A stretch of 64,000 nt of DNA, from contig JOAA01000020.1 of NCBI GenBank assembly GCA_000720375.1, positions 186,001-250,000 of the forward strand, in the 5' to 3' direction. The notes under the pieces are model-generated. The model worked only from the letters and a program-made list of their open reading frames with translations. It ran no database searches and was not told the DNA's origin. Every line of letters begins with the position of its first letter. Position 1 is the stretch's first letter. Both the position numbers and the translations under genes were made by a program. The DNA is from Rhodococcus rhodnii (GTDB taxonomy: Bacteria; Actinomycetota; Actinomycetes; Mycobacteriales; Pseudonocardiaceae). Shown here in pieces: positions 17,336-25,486 of this stretch.

Positions 17336-17356
17336 CTCGGACGATTCGTGTCCGAG
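17336..17356. promoter_or_regulatory. Operator-like palindrome 2 (MFS/Rrf2 gap)
   Basis: CTCGGAC-N7-GTCCGAG is a perfect 21-bp inverted repeat 19 bp before the Rrf2 start. It is offset 32 bp from palindrome 1, about three helical turns, so both would face the same side of the DNA. Confidence 0.65.
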
Positions 17357-17374
17357 ATCGGTAGGATGAACACC

Positions 17375-17857
17375 GTGAAGATGTCGAACGGCGTGGAGTG
17401 GGCCCTGCACGGCTGTGTCACGCTCAGCCAGAGCAAGGAGCCAGTCCCGGCGGCACGGCTGGCAGAGCTGCACGGCACCCCGCCGGCGTACACAGCCAAG
17501 CACCTGCAGGCGTTGTCCCGAGCCGGAATCGTTCGCTCCACGGCCGGTCAGGTGGGTGGCTACACCCTCACCAAACCCGCATCGGAGATCAGCGTGCTGG
17601 ACATCGTCCAGGCGATCGACGGAACCGAACCGGCCTACCGGTGCGCGGAGATCAGGCAGCGTGGACCGCTGGGCATTCCCCCAGAGCAATGCACGCGCCC
17701 CTGCGCGATCGCCCGCACCATGGCCGCTGCCCAACAAGCATGGTCACACGCGCTCGCGAGCGTCTCTGTCGCCGACCTGGCAGCGGGTATCGACGGCGAC
17801 AGCGGCGGCACCGCCATGGCCGATGTGCGCGGTTGGCTGTCAAATACCCGGGGCTGA
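17375..17857 (+). CDS. Rrf2-family transcriptional regulator
   Basis: A 160-aa winged-helix regulator. The GTG at 17375 (VKMSNGVEWALHG) is preferred because AGGA lies 8 bp upstream; an ATG at 17366 is in frame. The DNA-binding part (TPPAYTAKHLQALSRAGIVRST) is followed by the Rrf2 wing GGYTLTKPASEISVLDIVQAI. Three cysteines in YRCAEIRQR, EQCTRP and CAIAR have the spacing seen in Rrf2 proteins that hold an iron-sulfur cluster (IscR, NsrR, RsrR). Redox or nitrosative sensing is therefore plausible. It faces the MFS gene across two matching palindromes. Confidence 0.9.
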   Translation: MKMSNGVEWALHGCVTLSQSKEPVPAARLAELHGTPPAYTAKHLQALSRAGIVRSTAGQVGGYTLTKPASEISVLDIVQAIDGTEPAYRCAEIRQRGPLGIPPEQCTRPCAIARTMAAAQQAWSHALASVSVADLAAGIDGDSGGTAMADVRGWLSNTRG

Positions 17858-17883
17858 GGAATGCGGGCCCGTATTAGGCGGAT

Positions 17884-17908
17884 TTGTCACGCGCCCGCAG
17901 TGTGACAA
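17884..17908. promoter_or_regulatory. Inverted repeat upstream of a small membrane-protein gene
   Basis: TTGTCAC and GTGACAA are perfect 7-base arms around 11 bp. The element lies 27 bp after the Rrf2 stop and 38 bp before the small membrane gene. It could be an operator, or a terminator without a T-tract; the arm sequence looks more like a protein site. Confidence 0.4.
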
Positions 17909-17945
17909 TGGGCAGCTTGGAATGCCATGACCCGCGGGAGGCAGG

Positions 17946-18212
17946 GTGCGTGGGCGAACATTTGCGCCATTGGCCGCATATCGGGAGGACCGCCGCCTTT
18001 TCCTGGTCACCGTGGCCGCCGCGGCGACGTCAATCGCGGCACTGCTGTTGCATCTCGCCGGTGCGATTCGCATGCACTACACGCTGACATTTGTCACATT
18101 GCCCGGAACGATCATCTTGATGGCGTTGCTGATATTGGCGCGCCGCGCGTCCGGTTGCCGGTCAATCCACCGATGCGGATTCCCGTTGCCTAACCGGCCG
18201 TTGGATCGTTGA
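17946..18212 (+). CDS. Small two-helix membrane protein, hypothetical
   Basis: An 88-aa frame from the GTG at 17946 with GGAGG 4 bp upstream. It encodes two convincing membrane helices (LFLVTVAAAATSIAALLLHLAG and YTLTFVTLPGTIILMALLIL, positions about 18-40 and 45-66) with basic flanks. The 3' end overlaps the convergent serpin gene by 23 bp. The length, hydrophobic pattern and ribosome-binding site support a real gene, but I recognise no family. Confidence 0.5.
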   Translation: MRGRTFAPLAAYREDRRLFLVTVAAAATSIAALLLHLAGAIRMHYTLTFVTLPGTIILMALLILARRASGCRSIHRCGFPLPNRPLDR

Positions 18213-19404
18213 CGCGGCCGAGGAACAAGGGTGCGCCTGTGGCCGTGTCGGTGATGACGAAGATGAACGGCCGGTCAACGGTCACGGTTCGCACGACCGG
18301 AGCCGATACGACTTGGACGTCGACGCCGGTGGCGGCCGCGGCCTCGGTGCCTTCCTCGTCAACCTGGACGAAGGTCTTGTGCTGCACGGAGTCGAGGCGC
18401 AGCGGTTCCTGCTGGGTGATGCCGCTGAAGTCGGCCGCTGACGAGAACGCCAGCGGCATCCCCGCTGTCTCAAGGGTCTTCTTCAGATCCATCGCCGAGC
18501 GCACCGTGAATTTGGGCATCGCCAGCTGGACGTCCGCCGGTTGAACCTCGCTGAGCACTGTCGCGATTCCCTTGGCGCGCAACGCCTCTGTCGACGAGGG
18601 AATGATCACGGTGAAGGCCAGCTTCCCGCCCCGGTACGGCAGCGTGACCACCTGGTATCCCGGGCCTTCGGCGTAACCGAGCGGAGCCTTGGGTTCCTTG
18701 AACGGTTCGTTGCGCATCATCGGCACGCTGACCGTCGATCCGTCAGAACGTGTGAAGGGCTCGTTCTTCGTCTTGTCCCGAGGGAATTCGCGTGCCCACG
18801 CGGCCTTCAGATACAGCGCGTTGGTGAGGACGACGCGGGTGAGCGGGGTGATCGACTTTGCCGGGAACAGGTCCGGGATCTTGCCCGCAGTCTGATCTTC
18901 GACGGTCTTGTTGATCCGAGCGCGGGCACCGTCCCAATCCGTCTTGAAATCGGCCTCGTTCATCGCGGCACCGAACTGGTCGCGCAACGTACCAGTGAAG
19001 CCGGGCTTGAGAACGAGCCCCTGCTGTGCCCAGACAGTGTTGGCTACCTTGAGGTCTGTCAGATCGAACGCCGGCATCCGAGGCTGTACGCCTTCCGGCA
19101 GGTGCAACACCTTCTTCATTTGCGCGGCCGTCTCCCCCGACGCGCCCGCACCGACCATCTGCAACGCCAGCGACGCACTCGCTGGGGACAGCACCAGGTT
19201 GGGCTTGTCCGCCAAGGTCGGCGACGTCAGCAGGTCCAGTCCGAACGTGTCCATGGCCGCGACCAGTTCAGCCACATCCGCCGACACCTGTTGAGCGACG
19301 GGGATAGCAGGCGGCAACGGCTCAGCGGGAGCTTCCGCGCCGGCGCCGCATGCCGTGACCAGCAAAATCAATCCGAGTGCTGACAACCGTGTCGAGACCG
19401 CCAT
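18190..19404 (-). CDS. Serpin-family protease inhibitor, predicted lipoprotein
   Basis: A 404-aa protein from the ATG at 19404. The signal peptide ends in a lipobox LVTAC (Cys19), so it is probably anchored to the outer face of the membrane. The serpin fold follows: NLVLSPASASLALQMVGAGA, VANTVWAQ, LTNALYLKAAW, and a reactive-centre loop at about 350-372. The hinge EEGTEAAAATG has the small residues needed for loop insertion, so it should be inhibitory. Counting from the hinge puts P1-P1' at about Val-Ser, suggesting an elastase-like target. It is downstream of, and codirectional with, the oxidoreductase operon. Confidence 0.93.
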   Translation of the reverse strand: MAVSTRLSALGLILLVTACGAGAEAPAEPLPPAIPVAQQVSADVAELVAAMDTFGLDLLTSPTLADKPNLVLSPASASLALQMVGAGASGETAAQMKKVLHLPEGVQPRMPAFDLTDLKVANTVWAQQGLVLKPGFTGTLRDQFGAAMNEADFKTDWDGARARINKTVEDQTAGKIPDLFPAKSITPLTRVVLTNALYLKAAWAREFPRDKTKNEPFTRSDGSTVSVPMMRNEPFKEPKAPLGYAEGPGYQVVTLPYRGGKLAFTVIIPSSTEALRAKGIATVLSEVQPADVQLAMPKFTVRSAMDLKKTLETAGMPLAFSSAADFSGITQQEPLRLDSVQHKTFVQVDEEGTEAAAATGVDVQVVSAPVVRTVTVDRPFIFVITDTATGAPLFLGRVNDPTAG

Positions 19405-19440
19405 GTCTGTAAGACGGCCCCGGCACGGTATGCGTTGCAC

Positions 19441-21507
19441 CTAGTCTTGCTTGAGGATCTTGTCCAGCGTGATCGGCAGGTCACGTACACGGACGCCGGT
19501 CGCGTGGTACACCGCGTTGGCAATGGCCGCGGACACACCCACGATCCCGATCTCGCCGATGCCCTTCGAGCCCATCTCGTTGGTGTGCTCGTCACTCGAC
19601 TCGACCCAGTACGCCTCGACGCTGCCGACATCCGCTTTCGCCGCGATGTGGTAGCCGGCGAAGTCACGGTTGACGAACTGGCCGTAGCGCGAGTCCACCA
19701 CAGTCGCCTCATGCAAAGCCTGCGACAGCCCCTGGGTCATGCCGCCGACCAGTTGGGACCGGGCCGTTTTCGGGTTGATGACCCAGCCGGCGTCGAACAC
19801 GCCGAGCATCCGGGGCACCCGGACCTCGCCTGTCTCTGAGTTCACCCGCACCTCGACGAAGTGCGCGCCGAACGTGTTCATCTCGTATTCCGCGGCCTTG
19901 GGGTTGCCGCCGAGGATCTGTGTTCCGGTTTCCTTGCCGTCCTTGAACAGTTTGGCCGCCTCCATCACGGCCGTGCCCCAGCTGTTGAGGCCCGAGGAGA
20001 ACCCGGCCGTCGAGCCGACCGGCAGCGCGCTGTCGCCGATCTCCAAGTCCACAAGGGACATATCGACGCCCAGTGCGTCCGCGGCGATCTGCGACAACGC
20101 GGTCCACGTGCCGGTGCCGATGTCCACTGCGGCGATCTGCACGCAGTACCGGCCGTCCTTTTCGGTGATCCGTGCGGCGTTGCCCGGGAAACGGGGTGCT
20201 GGGTACGTCGCGGAGGCGACGCCGCTGCCGTACAGCCACACGCCCTCACGCCGCCGGGACCGGTTTGCCCAGTCGAATCGCCGTGCGCCTTCGGTCAGGC
20301 ATTCCTTCAGCTTGCGGCTGGAGAACGGCAGCCCGGACTCGGGGTGCTGGTCGGGTTCGTTGAGGATACGGAACTCGACCGGGTCCATCCCGCACGCTTC
20401 GGCCATCTCGTCGATCGCCGATTCGAGCGCGAACATGCCCTGCGACTCCCCCGGCGCCCGCATGATCGTCGGCACAGGCATGTCCAGCATGACCAGCCTG
20501 TGCGTGGTACGCCGGTTGGGCGCCGCGTACATCAGGCGGGTGCACACACCGATCTGCTCCGCGTACATGTACGCGTTGGAGCTGCCCTCGACCACGTCGT
20601 GCGCGATCGCGGTCAGCTTCCCGTCCGCGGTTGCCCCGAGCTGGATCCGTGACGACGTCGGCGTGCGGTAGCCGACGACAGAGAACATCTGTTGCCGTGT
20701 CAGGGCGAACTTCACCGAACGGCCCGACATCTTGGCCGCCATCACGGCCAGCGTCGCGTACGAGTGTGGCCGGATCTTCGACCCGAATCCACCGCCGGTG
20801 TGCGGCGCGACGATGCGGACGTTCGGTGGCTCCAGTCCGAACAGCGCCGCGATGATCTGCTGGTTCATCGACACGCCTTGGCTGCCCATGTACACCGTGA
20901 CGTGCTCGTCGTCGGCCCACTCGACGACCGCGGCGTGCGGTTCCAGCGGGTTGTGGTGGTTGATCGGCGTCGAGTACGTGTGGTCGATCCGGACCGCAGC
21001 GGCGGCCAGCGCGGCGTCGACGTCCCCGAAGCTGCTGTCGGCCGGCATGCCGTTCTGCAGTTCACCAGGCATTTCGCCGAACAACGCCGCGTGGTACGGC
21101 TTGACGACATCCTGCCGGTCACCGCGCATTTCAGCGTCATGCGTGCGCGGTTCGTAGTGCGCCTGGACCAAACCGGCCGCATAGCGGGCGTTTTCCGGGG
21201 TGTCCGCGAGCACCGCGCCGATGAACTGGCCGTACCAGCCCACTTCGTCGGTCTGCAGCACGTCGATCTGCGGGTCGCCGGTCGCGTTGAGCTTGAGGGC
21301 GTTCTCATGTGTGATCACGGCCAGCACGCCCGCCGCGGCCAGCGCCTGCTCAGCGTCGATCTGCACGATCCGGCCCGCGGCGATCGTGGACAGCAGCGGG
21401 AACAGGTGCACGGGGTCGGTCACCTGCTGTTCGAAGGCGTACGTCGCGGCGCCGCGGACTTTCAGCGGCCCGTCGATCCGGCTGACTGGTTTGCCGATGG
21501 CGGTCAC
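19441..21507 (-). CDS. Molybdenum aldehyde oxidoreductase large subunit, PaoC/YagR-like
   Basis: A 688-aa molybdopterin-binding subunit of the xanthine oxidase family. It opens with IGKPVSRIDGPLKVRGAATY. Cofactor motifs include APHTGGGFGSKIRPH and RAPGESQGMFALES. The catalytic glutamate is in KGIGEIGIVG near residue 650. It overlaps the FAD-subunit gene by 4 bp in an ATGA junction, and the order FeS-FAD-Mo matches paoABC. The family oxidises aromatic and aliphatic aldehydes to acids. E. coli PaoABC is periplasmic, but no Tat signal is visible here, so a cytoplasmic enzyme is likely. Confidence 0.92.
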   Translation of the reverse strand: MTAIGKPVSRIDGPLKVRGAATYAFEQQVTDPVHLFPLLSTIAAGRIVQIDAEQALAAAGVLAVITHENALKLNATGDPQIDVLQTDEVGWYGQFIGAVLADTPENARYAAGLVQAHYEPRTHDAEMRGDRQDVVKPYHAALFGEMPGELQNGMPADSSFGDVDAALAAAAVRIDHTYSTPINHHNPLEPHAAVVEWADDEHVTVYMGSQGVSMNQQIIAALFGLEPPNVRIVAPHTGGGFGSKIRPHSYATLAVMAAKMSGRSVKFALTRQQMFSVVGYRTPTSSRIQLGATADGKLTAIAHDVVEGSSNAYMYAEQIGVCTRLMYAAPNRRTTHRLVMLDMPVPTIMRAPGESQGMFALESAIDEMAEACGMDPVEFRILNEPDQHPESGLPFSSRKLKECLTEGARRFDWANRSRRREGVWLYGSGVASATYPAPRFPGNAARITEKDGRYCVQIAAVDIGTGTWTALSQIAADALGVDMSLVDLEIGDSALPVGSTAGFSSGLNSWGTAVMEAAKLFKDGKETGTQILGGNPKAAEYEMNTFGAHFVEVRVNSETGEVRVPRMLGVFDAGWVINPKTARSQLVGGMTQGLSQALHEATVVDSRYGQFVNRDFAGYHIAAKADVGSVEAYWVESSDEHTNEMGSKGIGEIGIVGVSAAIANAVYHATGVRVRDLPITLDKILKQD

Positions 21508-22487
21508 TGGCCAACCTCCGCGAGGTCAGAAAGCATACGGACAATGACGTTGCGGGCCAGCGGAACCTTGAAACCGTTGTCCCGCAACGGCCGTGCCTGG
21601 GCCAGTTCAGCCTCGGCAGCGACGCGGAACGTCTCCTCGGTCGGCTGGAGGCCACGTAGCCGACGCTCGGCTTCCCAGGCACGCCAAGGTTTGTGCGCCA
21701 CGCCGCCGAGCGCGATGCGGACGTCCTTGATGACGCCGTCGGCGATTTCCAACGCCGCGGCCACGGATACCAACGCGAAGGCGTACGAGGCCCGGTCCCT
21801 GATCTTGCGGTACGCCGAGTTCGCCGCGAAGGGCGGAAGGTCGATCGCGGTGATCAGCTCGCCGCGATCGAGCACGTTGTCGCGCTCCGGGGTGTCCTCA
21901 GGCAGTCGGTGGAACTCGGTCAACGGAATCGTCCGCTCGCCGTCAAGGCCCTGCACCCGTACGACGGCGTCCAAGGCAGCGAGCGGAACGGCCATGTCCG
22001 AAGGGAACGTCGCCACACAGGACGGCGAATGCCCGATGATCGCGAGATCTCGGTGATGTCCTTGCAGCGCCGAGCATCCGGTCCCCGGCTCACGTTTGTT
22101 GCACGGCATCTCGACGTCCTGGAAGTAGGCACACCGCGTACGCTGCAACAGATTTCCACCTGCGGTCGCCCAGTTGCGCAGCTGGTAGGACGCGCCGGCG
22201 AGGATCGCCTGCGAGAGCATAGAGTAGTCGCGCCGAATACGCCGGTCCGCGGCAATCTCCGAATTGGACACCGCGGCACCGATCCGCAAGCCACCGTCGG
22301 GCAGATCCTCGATCTGATCGGAAGTCAGCGTGCGGACGTCGATCAACAAGTCCGGAGTGGCCACTTCGACCTTCATCAGGTCGACCAGATTGGTGCCACC
22401 GGCAAGGTACGCGGCACCCGGTTCGTCGAGCATCATCGTGATGGCCGAGGTCATGTCGGCCGGCTGCTCGTAGCGGAACGGCTTCAT
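21504..22487 (-). CDS. Aldehyde oxidoreductase FAD subunit with iron-sulfur insertion, PaoB/YagS-like
   Basis: A 327-aa FAD-binding subunit from the ATG at 22487, which overlaps the upstream stop (ATGA). FAD motifs are YLAGGTNLVDLM and ATAGGNLLQRTRC. The segment with RCAYFQDVEMPCNKREPGTGC carries the cysteine cluster that in PaoB binds an extra [4Fe-4S] centre, absent from xanthine dehydrogenase and CoxM. This feature separates PaoB-like subunits from other members. It would pass electrons between the 2Fe-2S subunit and FAD. Confidence 0.92.
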   Translation of the reverse strand: MKPFRYEQPADMTSAITMMLDEPGAAYLAGGTNLVDLMKVEVATPDLLIDVRTLTSDQIEDLPDGGLRIGAAVSNSEIAADRRIRRDYSMLSQAILAGASYQLRNWATAGGNLLQRTRCAYFQDVEMPCNKREPGTGCSALQGHHRDLAIIGHSPSCVATFPSDMAVPLAALDAVVRVQGLDGERTIPLTEFHRLPEDTPERDNVLDRGELITAIDLPPFAANSAYRKIRDRASYAFALVSVAAALEIADGVIKDVRIALGGVAHKPWRAWEAERRLRGLQPTEETFRVAAEAELAQARPLRDNGFKVPLARNVIVRMLSDLAEVGQ

Positions 22488-22987
22488 GAGTTCGCGACCT
22501 CCGAGATGGCGGGCACGATGTTGCAGTAGGCGGCGCAGCGGCACAGGTTGCCGCTCATCCGCTCGGCGATCTCAGTGTGCGTCAGCTCGACCTGCTCGGC
22601 GTTCGGATCCTCGGTGACCACGCTCGGCCAGCCTTCCTCGGCCTCCTGCATCATGCCCACGGCTGAGACGATCTGGCCGGGCGTGCAGTAGCCGCATTGA
22701 AAGGCGTCGTGCTCGACGAACGCCTTCTGCAGCGGGTGCAGTTCGTCGCCGTCGGCAAGGCCTGCCGCGGTCACGATCTCCGCATCCTGGTGCGCGACAG
22801 CCAATGCGAGACAGCTGACCACACGCCGTCCGTTCAGCAGGATCGTGCACGCGCCGCACTGGCCGTGGTCACAGCCCTTCTTGGTGCTGGTGATGCCAAG
22901 CCGGTCCCGAAGCACGTCCAGCAACGTGGTACGCGGGTCAACGTCCAGCTTGTGCTCGGTTCCGTCGACCTTCAACGTGATCTTCAC
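22484..22987 (-). CDS. Aldehyde oxidoreductase 2Fe-2S subunit, PaoA/YagT-like
   Basis: A 167-aa subunit starting at the GTG at 22987 behind GGGAGG. The plant-type cluster is GCDHGQCGACTILLNGRRVVSC, described as Cys residues near 39-59. The second helical cluster has CGYCTPGQ and CRCAAYC. It has no N-terminal Tat signal, unlike E. coli PaoA. The GTG overlaps the stop of the upstream membrane gene (GTGA), so all four genes appear coupled. Confidence 0.93.
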   Translation of the reverse strand: MKITLKVDGTEHKLDVDPRTTLLDVLRDRLGITSTKKGCDHGQCGACTILLNGRRVVSCLALAVAHQDAEIVTAAGLADGDELHPLQKAFVEHDAFQCGYCTPGQIVSAVGMMQEAEEGWPSVVTEDPNAEQVELTHTEIAERMSGNLCRCAAYCNIVPAISEVANS

Positions 22988-23774
22988 TGTTTACCTCCCA
23001 CCGGCCACCGTCGCCATACCGCGACGTGCATGATGACTGCGATGCCGAGTGCGTTAGCGGCGGCGTACGCCACCCAATGGTCAGGCTCGGTCAGCTGGTT
23101 GGCGACTGTGGACAGTCCTAAGTAGAGCACGGTGGTGCCGATCACGAAGGTCGTGAAGGTCGGCACGTCCCGAGATTGCCCGCCAGCAATCTCGGGCCCT
23201 GCCGGGTGATCCTGGAAAACGGCCAGCCGCGCAATGCCACGAAGAACGCCGTCTGCCACATGCCGATCGCCGCGAGCAAGGACGAGAAGAACCCGTGTCC
23301 CATACCCGCAGCGGTGGCGCCCAGATACAGTCCCGCTCCGACGATCCAGCTGGCCACCAGTGCCACAAGGCCGGGCCAGTGCACCCCGCGCCCCCGTAAC
23401 GGCCAGCCGTCCGACACCAGGGTCAGCTGCAGGATCACAACGAACACCGCGATCCCCAGGGGAACCGTGTCGTCCGCGGCGACGACCATGTCGCCGAGCC
23501 ACGCCAGGCCGAACCCGACGAGGAGAATGATCGCCGTGTCGGTCAAACCGGACCAACCTGGACGCAAGCGGCTGCCCGGCCAGTCCTGCCACCAAAACGC
23601 GATCATCGCGATCATCGGCAGCGCATAGGTGGTGACCGCACCCAGTCTATCCACAGTCTGCTCGGGTCCGCCGAACCCGAACGCCATCAAGACGAACGCG
23701 GGAACGACCACAAGCAGCCCAGCCACGCTGACCGCTGTCGGCGTCGCCGTTTCCGCACGCGTCGCGTCAACCAT
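22984..23774 (-). pseudogene. Integral membrane protein gene with apparent frameshift
   Basis: From the ATG at 23774 a multi-helix membrane protein reads well (VSVAGLLVVVPAFVLMAFG to WPFSRITRQGPRLLAGNLG). It then runs into a non-hydrophobic tail and stops at 23142. In another frame the DNA continues as FTTFVIGTTVLYLGL and WVAYAAANALGIAVIMHVAVW to a stop at 22984 that overlaps the FeS gene. One missing base near 23160-23168 would give a single protein of about 263 aa with seven or so helices. The family is unknown. The site coincides with a strong hairpin, so a sequencing slip is as likely as a real mutation. Confidence 0.7.
23169..23196. repeat. Perfect 11-bp hairpin inside the frameshifted membrane gene
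   Basis: The arms CCCGAGATTGC and GCAATCTCGGG are perfect complements around a 6-base loop. It sits directly at the point where the reading frame appears to shift. It could be a polymerase slip site, a small element, or a coincidence of coding sequence. Confidence 0.6.
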
Positions 23775-23855
23775 CCACCCTGCCCATTCGTCAATTCGAG
23801 GCTTCCAGCCTGCGGTGCCGGGGCAGGGTTTTTCTCACCCGTCATTGCGGTATGG

Positions 23856-24770
23856 TCACCCGAAATTGCGGAACTCCGTCGGCGAGACGCCATACCTGCG
23901 ACGGAAAGCAGCCGAGAACTGGCCAGGACTCCGGTAGCCACACGCGATCGCGATCTGCAGCACAGTCTTTTTGTTGTCCCGCAGCATCTCTACCGCCCGT
24001 GCCATCCGTAGATCGGTCAGGTAACGGTGTGGAGTCTGTCCTGTCGCGCGCGTGAACATCCGCAGGAAGTGGTACTTGCTGACGTTGACCTGCGCGGCCA
24101 GTTCGTCCAATCGGATGTCCTCGGCGAGGTGGGTCCGCATATACTCGGTCACCTGGTCCAAACCGGACCGTCCAATGGGGAGCGGTTCGACCGCCGGCTT
24201 CCTGTTCGCCGTGTACATCAAGTGGGCGACGAGCATCTGGGTGATCGACTCGGCGTAGTACTCCGGTGCGCCCTCCTCGAGCGCACGCTTCAACGCCTTG
24301 CCTGCCGCGGCGACCAACGGGTCCTCCAGCAACAGTGAGTCGAACGCCCAGTACTCGTCCACCGGCAGATGCAGGTGCAGTGACTCCAAGGGCTGTGCTG
24401 ACGTGGACTTCCAGCGCAACACGCTGACATTGCCCGGCGCGGTCAGCCCGGCCGAACCGGGGCGGTAGTTCGCCCGGTACCAACTGCGGCCCTTGCGGCT
24501 TTCGATCTGCATCGTGCCCGTCAACGCGATCACCAGGGTCAGTTCCGACGAGGGCGCGGTGGTGAACTCGTCGGTCACAGCCGGGTCGCGGTAGGTCCTG
24601 GCAAGCATCGACTGCCAGCCGAGGGTCTCGCAGCACAGCAGCCGCTTGGACGGCAGCGCACGACCTGCCAGCCTGCTGCTTTCGGAGATGTCGGCTCGCA
24701 TGTAGGCCACGCTACGTGCGGTTTCTGTGCTTCGCCTGGCGGGAAATCGCCTTTTCGGCGGGTCGTTCAT
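23856..24770 (-). CDS. AraC-family transcriptional regulator
   Basis: Up to 304 aa from the ATG at 24770; an ATG at 24701 (MRADISESSRLAG) is a reasonable alternative and neither has a clear ribosome-binding site. The N-terminal sensing domain is followed by the AraC double helix-turn-helix: RLDELAAQVNVSKYHFLRMF and VLQIAIACGYRSPGQFSAAF. The end SPTEFRNFG is typical. It is codirectional with the membrane gene and oxidoreductase genes, 82 bp before them, so it may regulate that operon. The inducer is not evident. Confidence 0.9.
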   Translation of the reverse strand: MNDPPKRRFPARRSTETARSVAYMRADISESSRLAGRALPSKRLLCCETLGWQSMLARTYRDPAVTDEFTTAPSSELTLVIALTGTMQIESRKGRSWYRANYRPGSAGLTAPGNVSVLRWKSTSAQPLESLHLHLPVDEYWAFDSLLLEDPLVAAAGKALKRALEEGAPEYYAESITQMLVAHLMYTANRKPAVEPLPIGRSGLDQVTEYMRTHLAEDIRLDELAAQVNVSKYHFLRMFTRATGQTPHRYLTDLRMARAVEMLRDNKKTVLQIAIACGYRSPGQFSAAFRRRYGVSPTEFRNFG

Positions 24771-24799
24771 GCCGACATGGCCTAAAACTCCGTTTCACG

Positions 24800-25408
24800 T
24801 CACCGCCAATCCCCAGGAAACTGAACCGCCTCCCCCGCTAGGCCGTCGAAGACGATGGCGAGCATGCGCCGCGTCACCTGCTGGCCAAGATTGCCGCGGG
24901 CAGCCGCTCGCGACGTGCCGACCAACAAGGCATAGACCTCAGGCAGTTCGACATCGGAACGGACAGCGCCGGCCCGCTGTGCGTGTTCCAGCAGAGTGCC
25001 GACCGCCTGCCGCAATCTCCGCGAGGCCTGCTTTGCACCGTCGCTGTCGCCCCCGGCATCAAGCAGGGCTTCGGCTATGGCGATCTTCGTAGCCGCATCG
25101 GCGACAAGGTGACTGAAGAAGCCAAAGAACGCCTCTCCCGGATCGTCGGCATCCCGCAGCGCCTCGGCCTGCTCACGCAGCCGATCGAACCGCCGAACGA
25201 GGACGGCCTCCAGCAACGCCGCCTTGGTGGGAAAGTGCCGGAAGACGGTGGCGATACCAACCCCGGCCAACCTTGCCACCTCCTCCGTGGAGGCAGACTC
25301 CCCGCCCTTACCGAACACCTCTTCGGCGACATCCAGGATGCGAGCGCGATTGGCGCGCGCGTCAACACGTTGCACCCGGTCCATCCGCTCCATCCCACCG
25401 ATTGACAT
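24800..25408 (-). CDS. TetR-family transcriptional regulator
   Basis: A 202-aa TetR-type repressor from the ATG at 25408. The DNA-binding domain (about 15-65) includes ANRARILDVAEEVFGKGG and VGIATVFRHFPTKAALLEAV. The C-terminal ligand domain is helical and variable, so the ligand is unknown. It diverges from the SnoaL-like gene 78 bp away, with an 18-bp perfect palindrome between them. It probably represses that gene and itself. Confidence 0.93.
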   Translation of the reverse strand: MSIGGMERMDRVQRVDARANRARILDVAEEVFGKGGESASTEEVARLAGVGIATVFRHFPTKAALLEAVLVRRFDRLREQAEALRDADDPGEAFFGFFSHLVADAATKIAIAEALLDAGGDSDGAKQASRRLRQAVGTLLEHAQRAGAVRSDVELPEVYALLVGTSRAAARGNLGQQVTRRMLAIVFDGLAGEAVQFPGDWR

Positions 25409-25433
25409 CCGAAGTGAAGACTCCGTATCGTCC

Positions 25434-25451
25434 CCGGAGTCGCGACTCCGG
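25434..25451. promoter_or_regulatory. TetR operator-like 18-bp perfect palindrome
   Basis: CCGGAGTCGCGACTCCGG is fully palindromic. It lies 25 bp from the TetR start and 35 bp from the SnoaL start. A further GACTCCGTAT half-site lies just to its left (from about 25419) and a GACTCCGGATAC reading overlaps its right arm, as for a TetR homodimer site. Confidence 0.6.
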
Positions 25452-25486
25452 ATACTACCCGCGCTACCCCCGGAGAGAAGAAGCCC

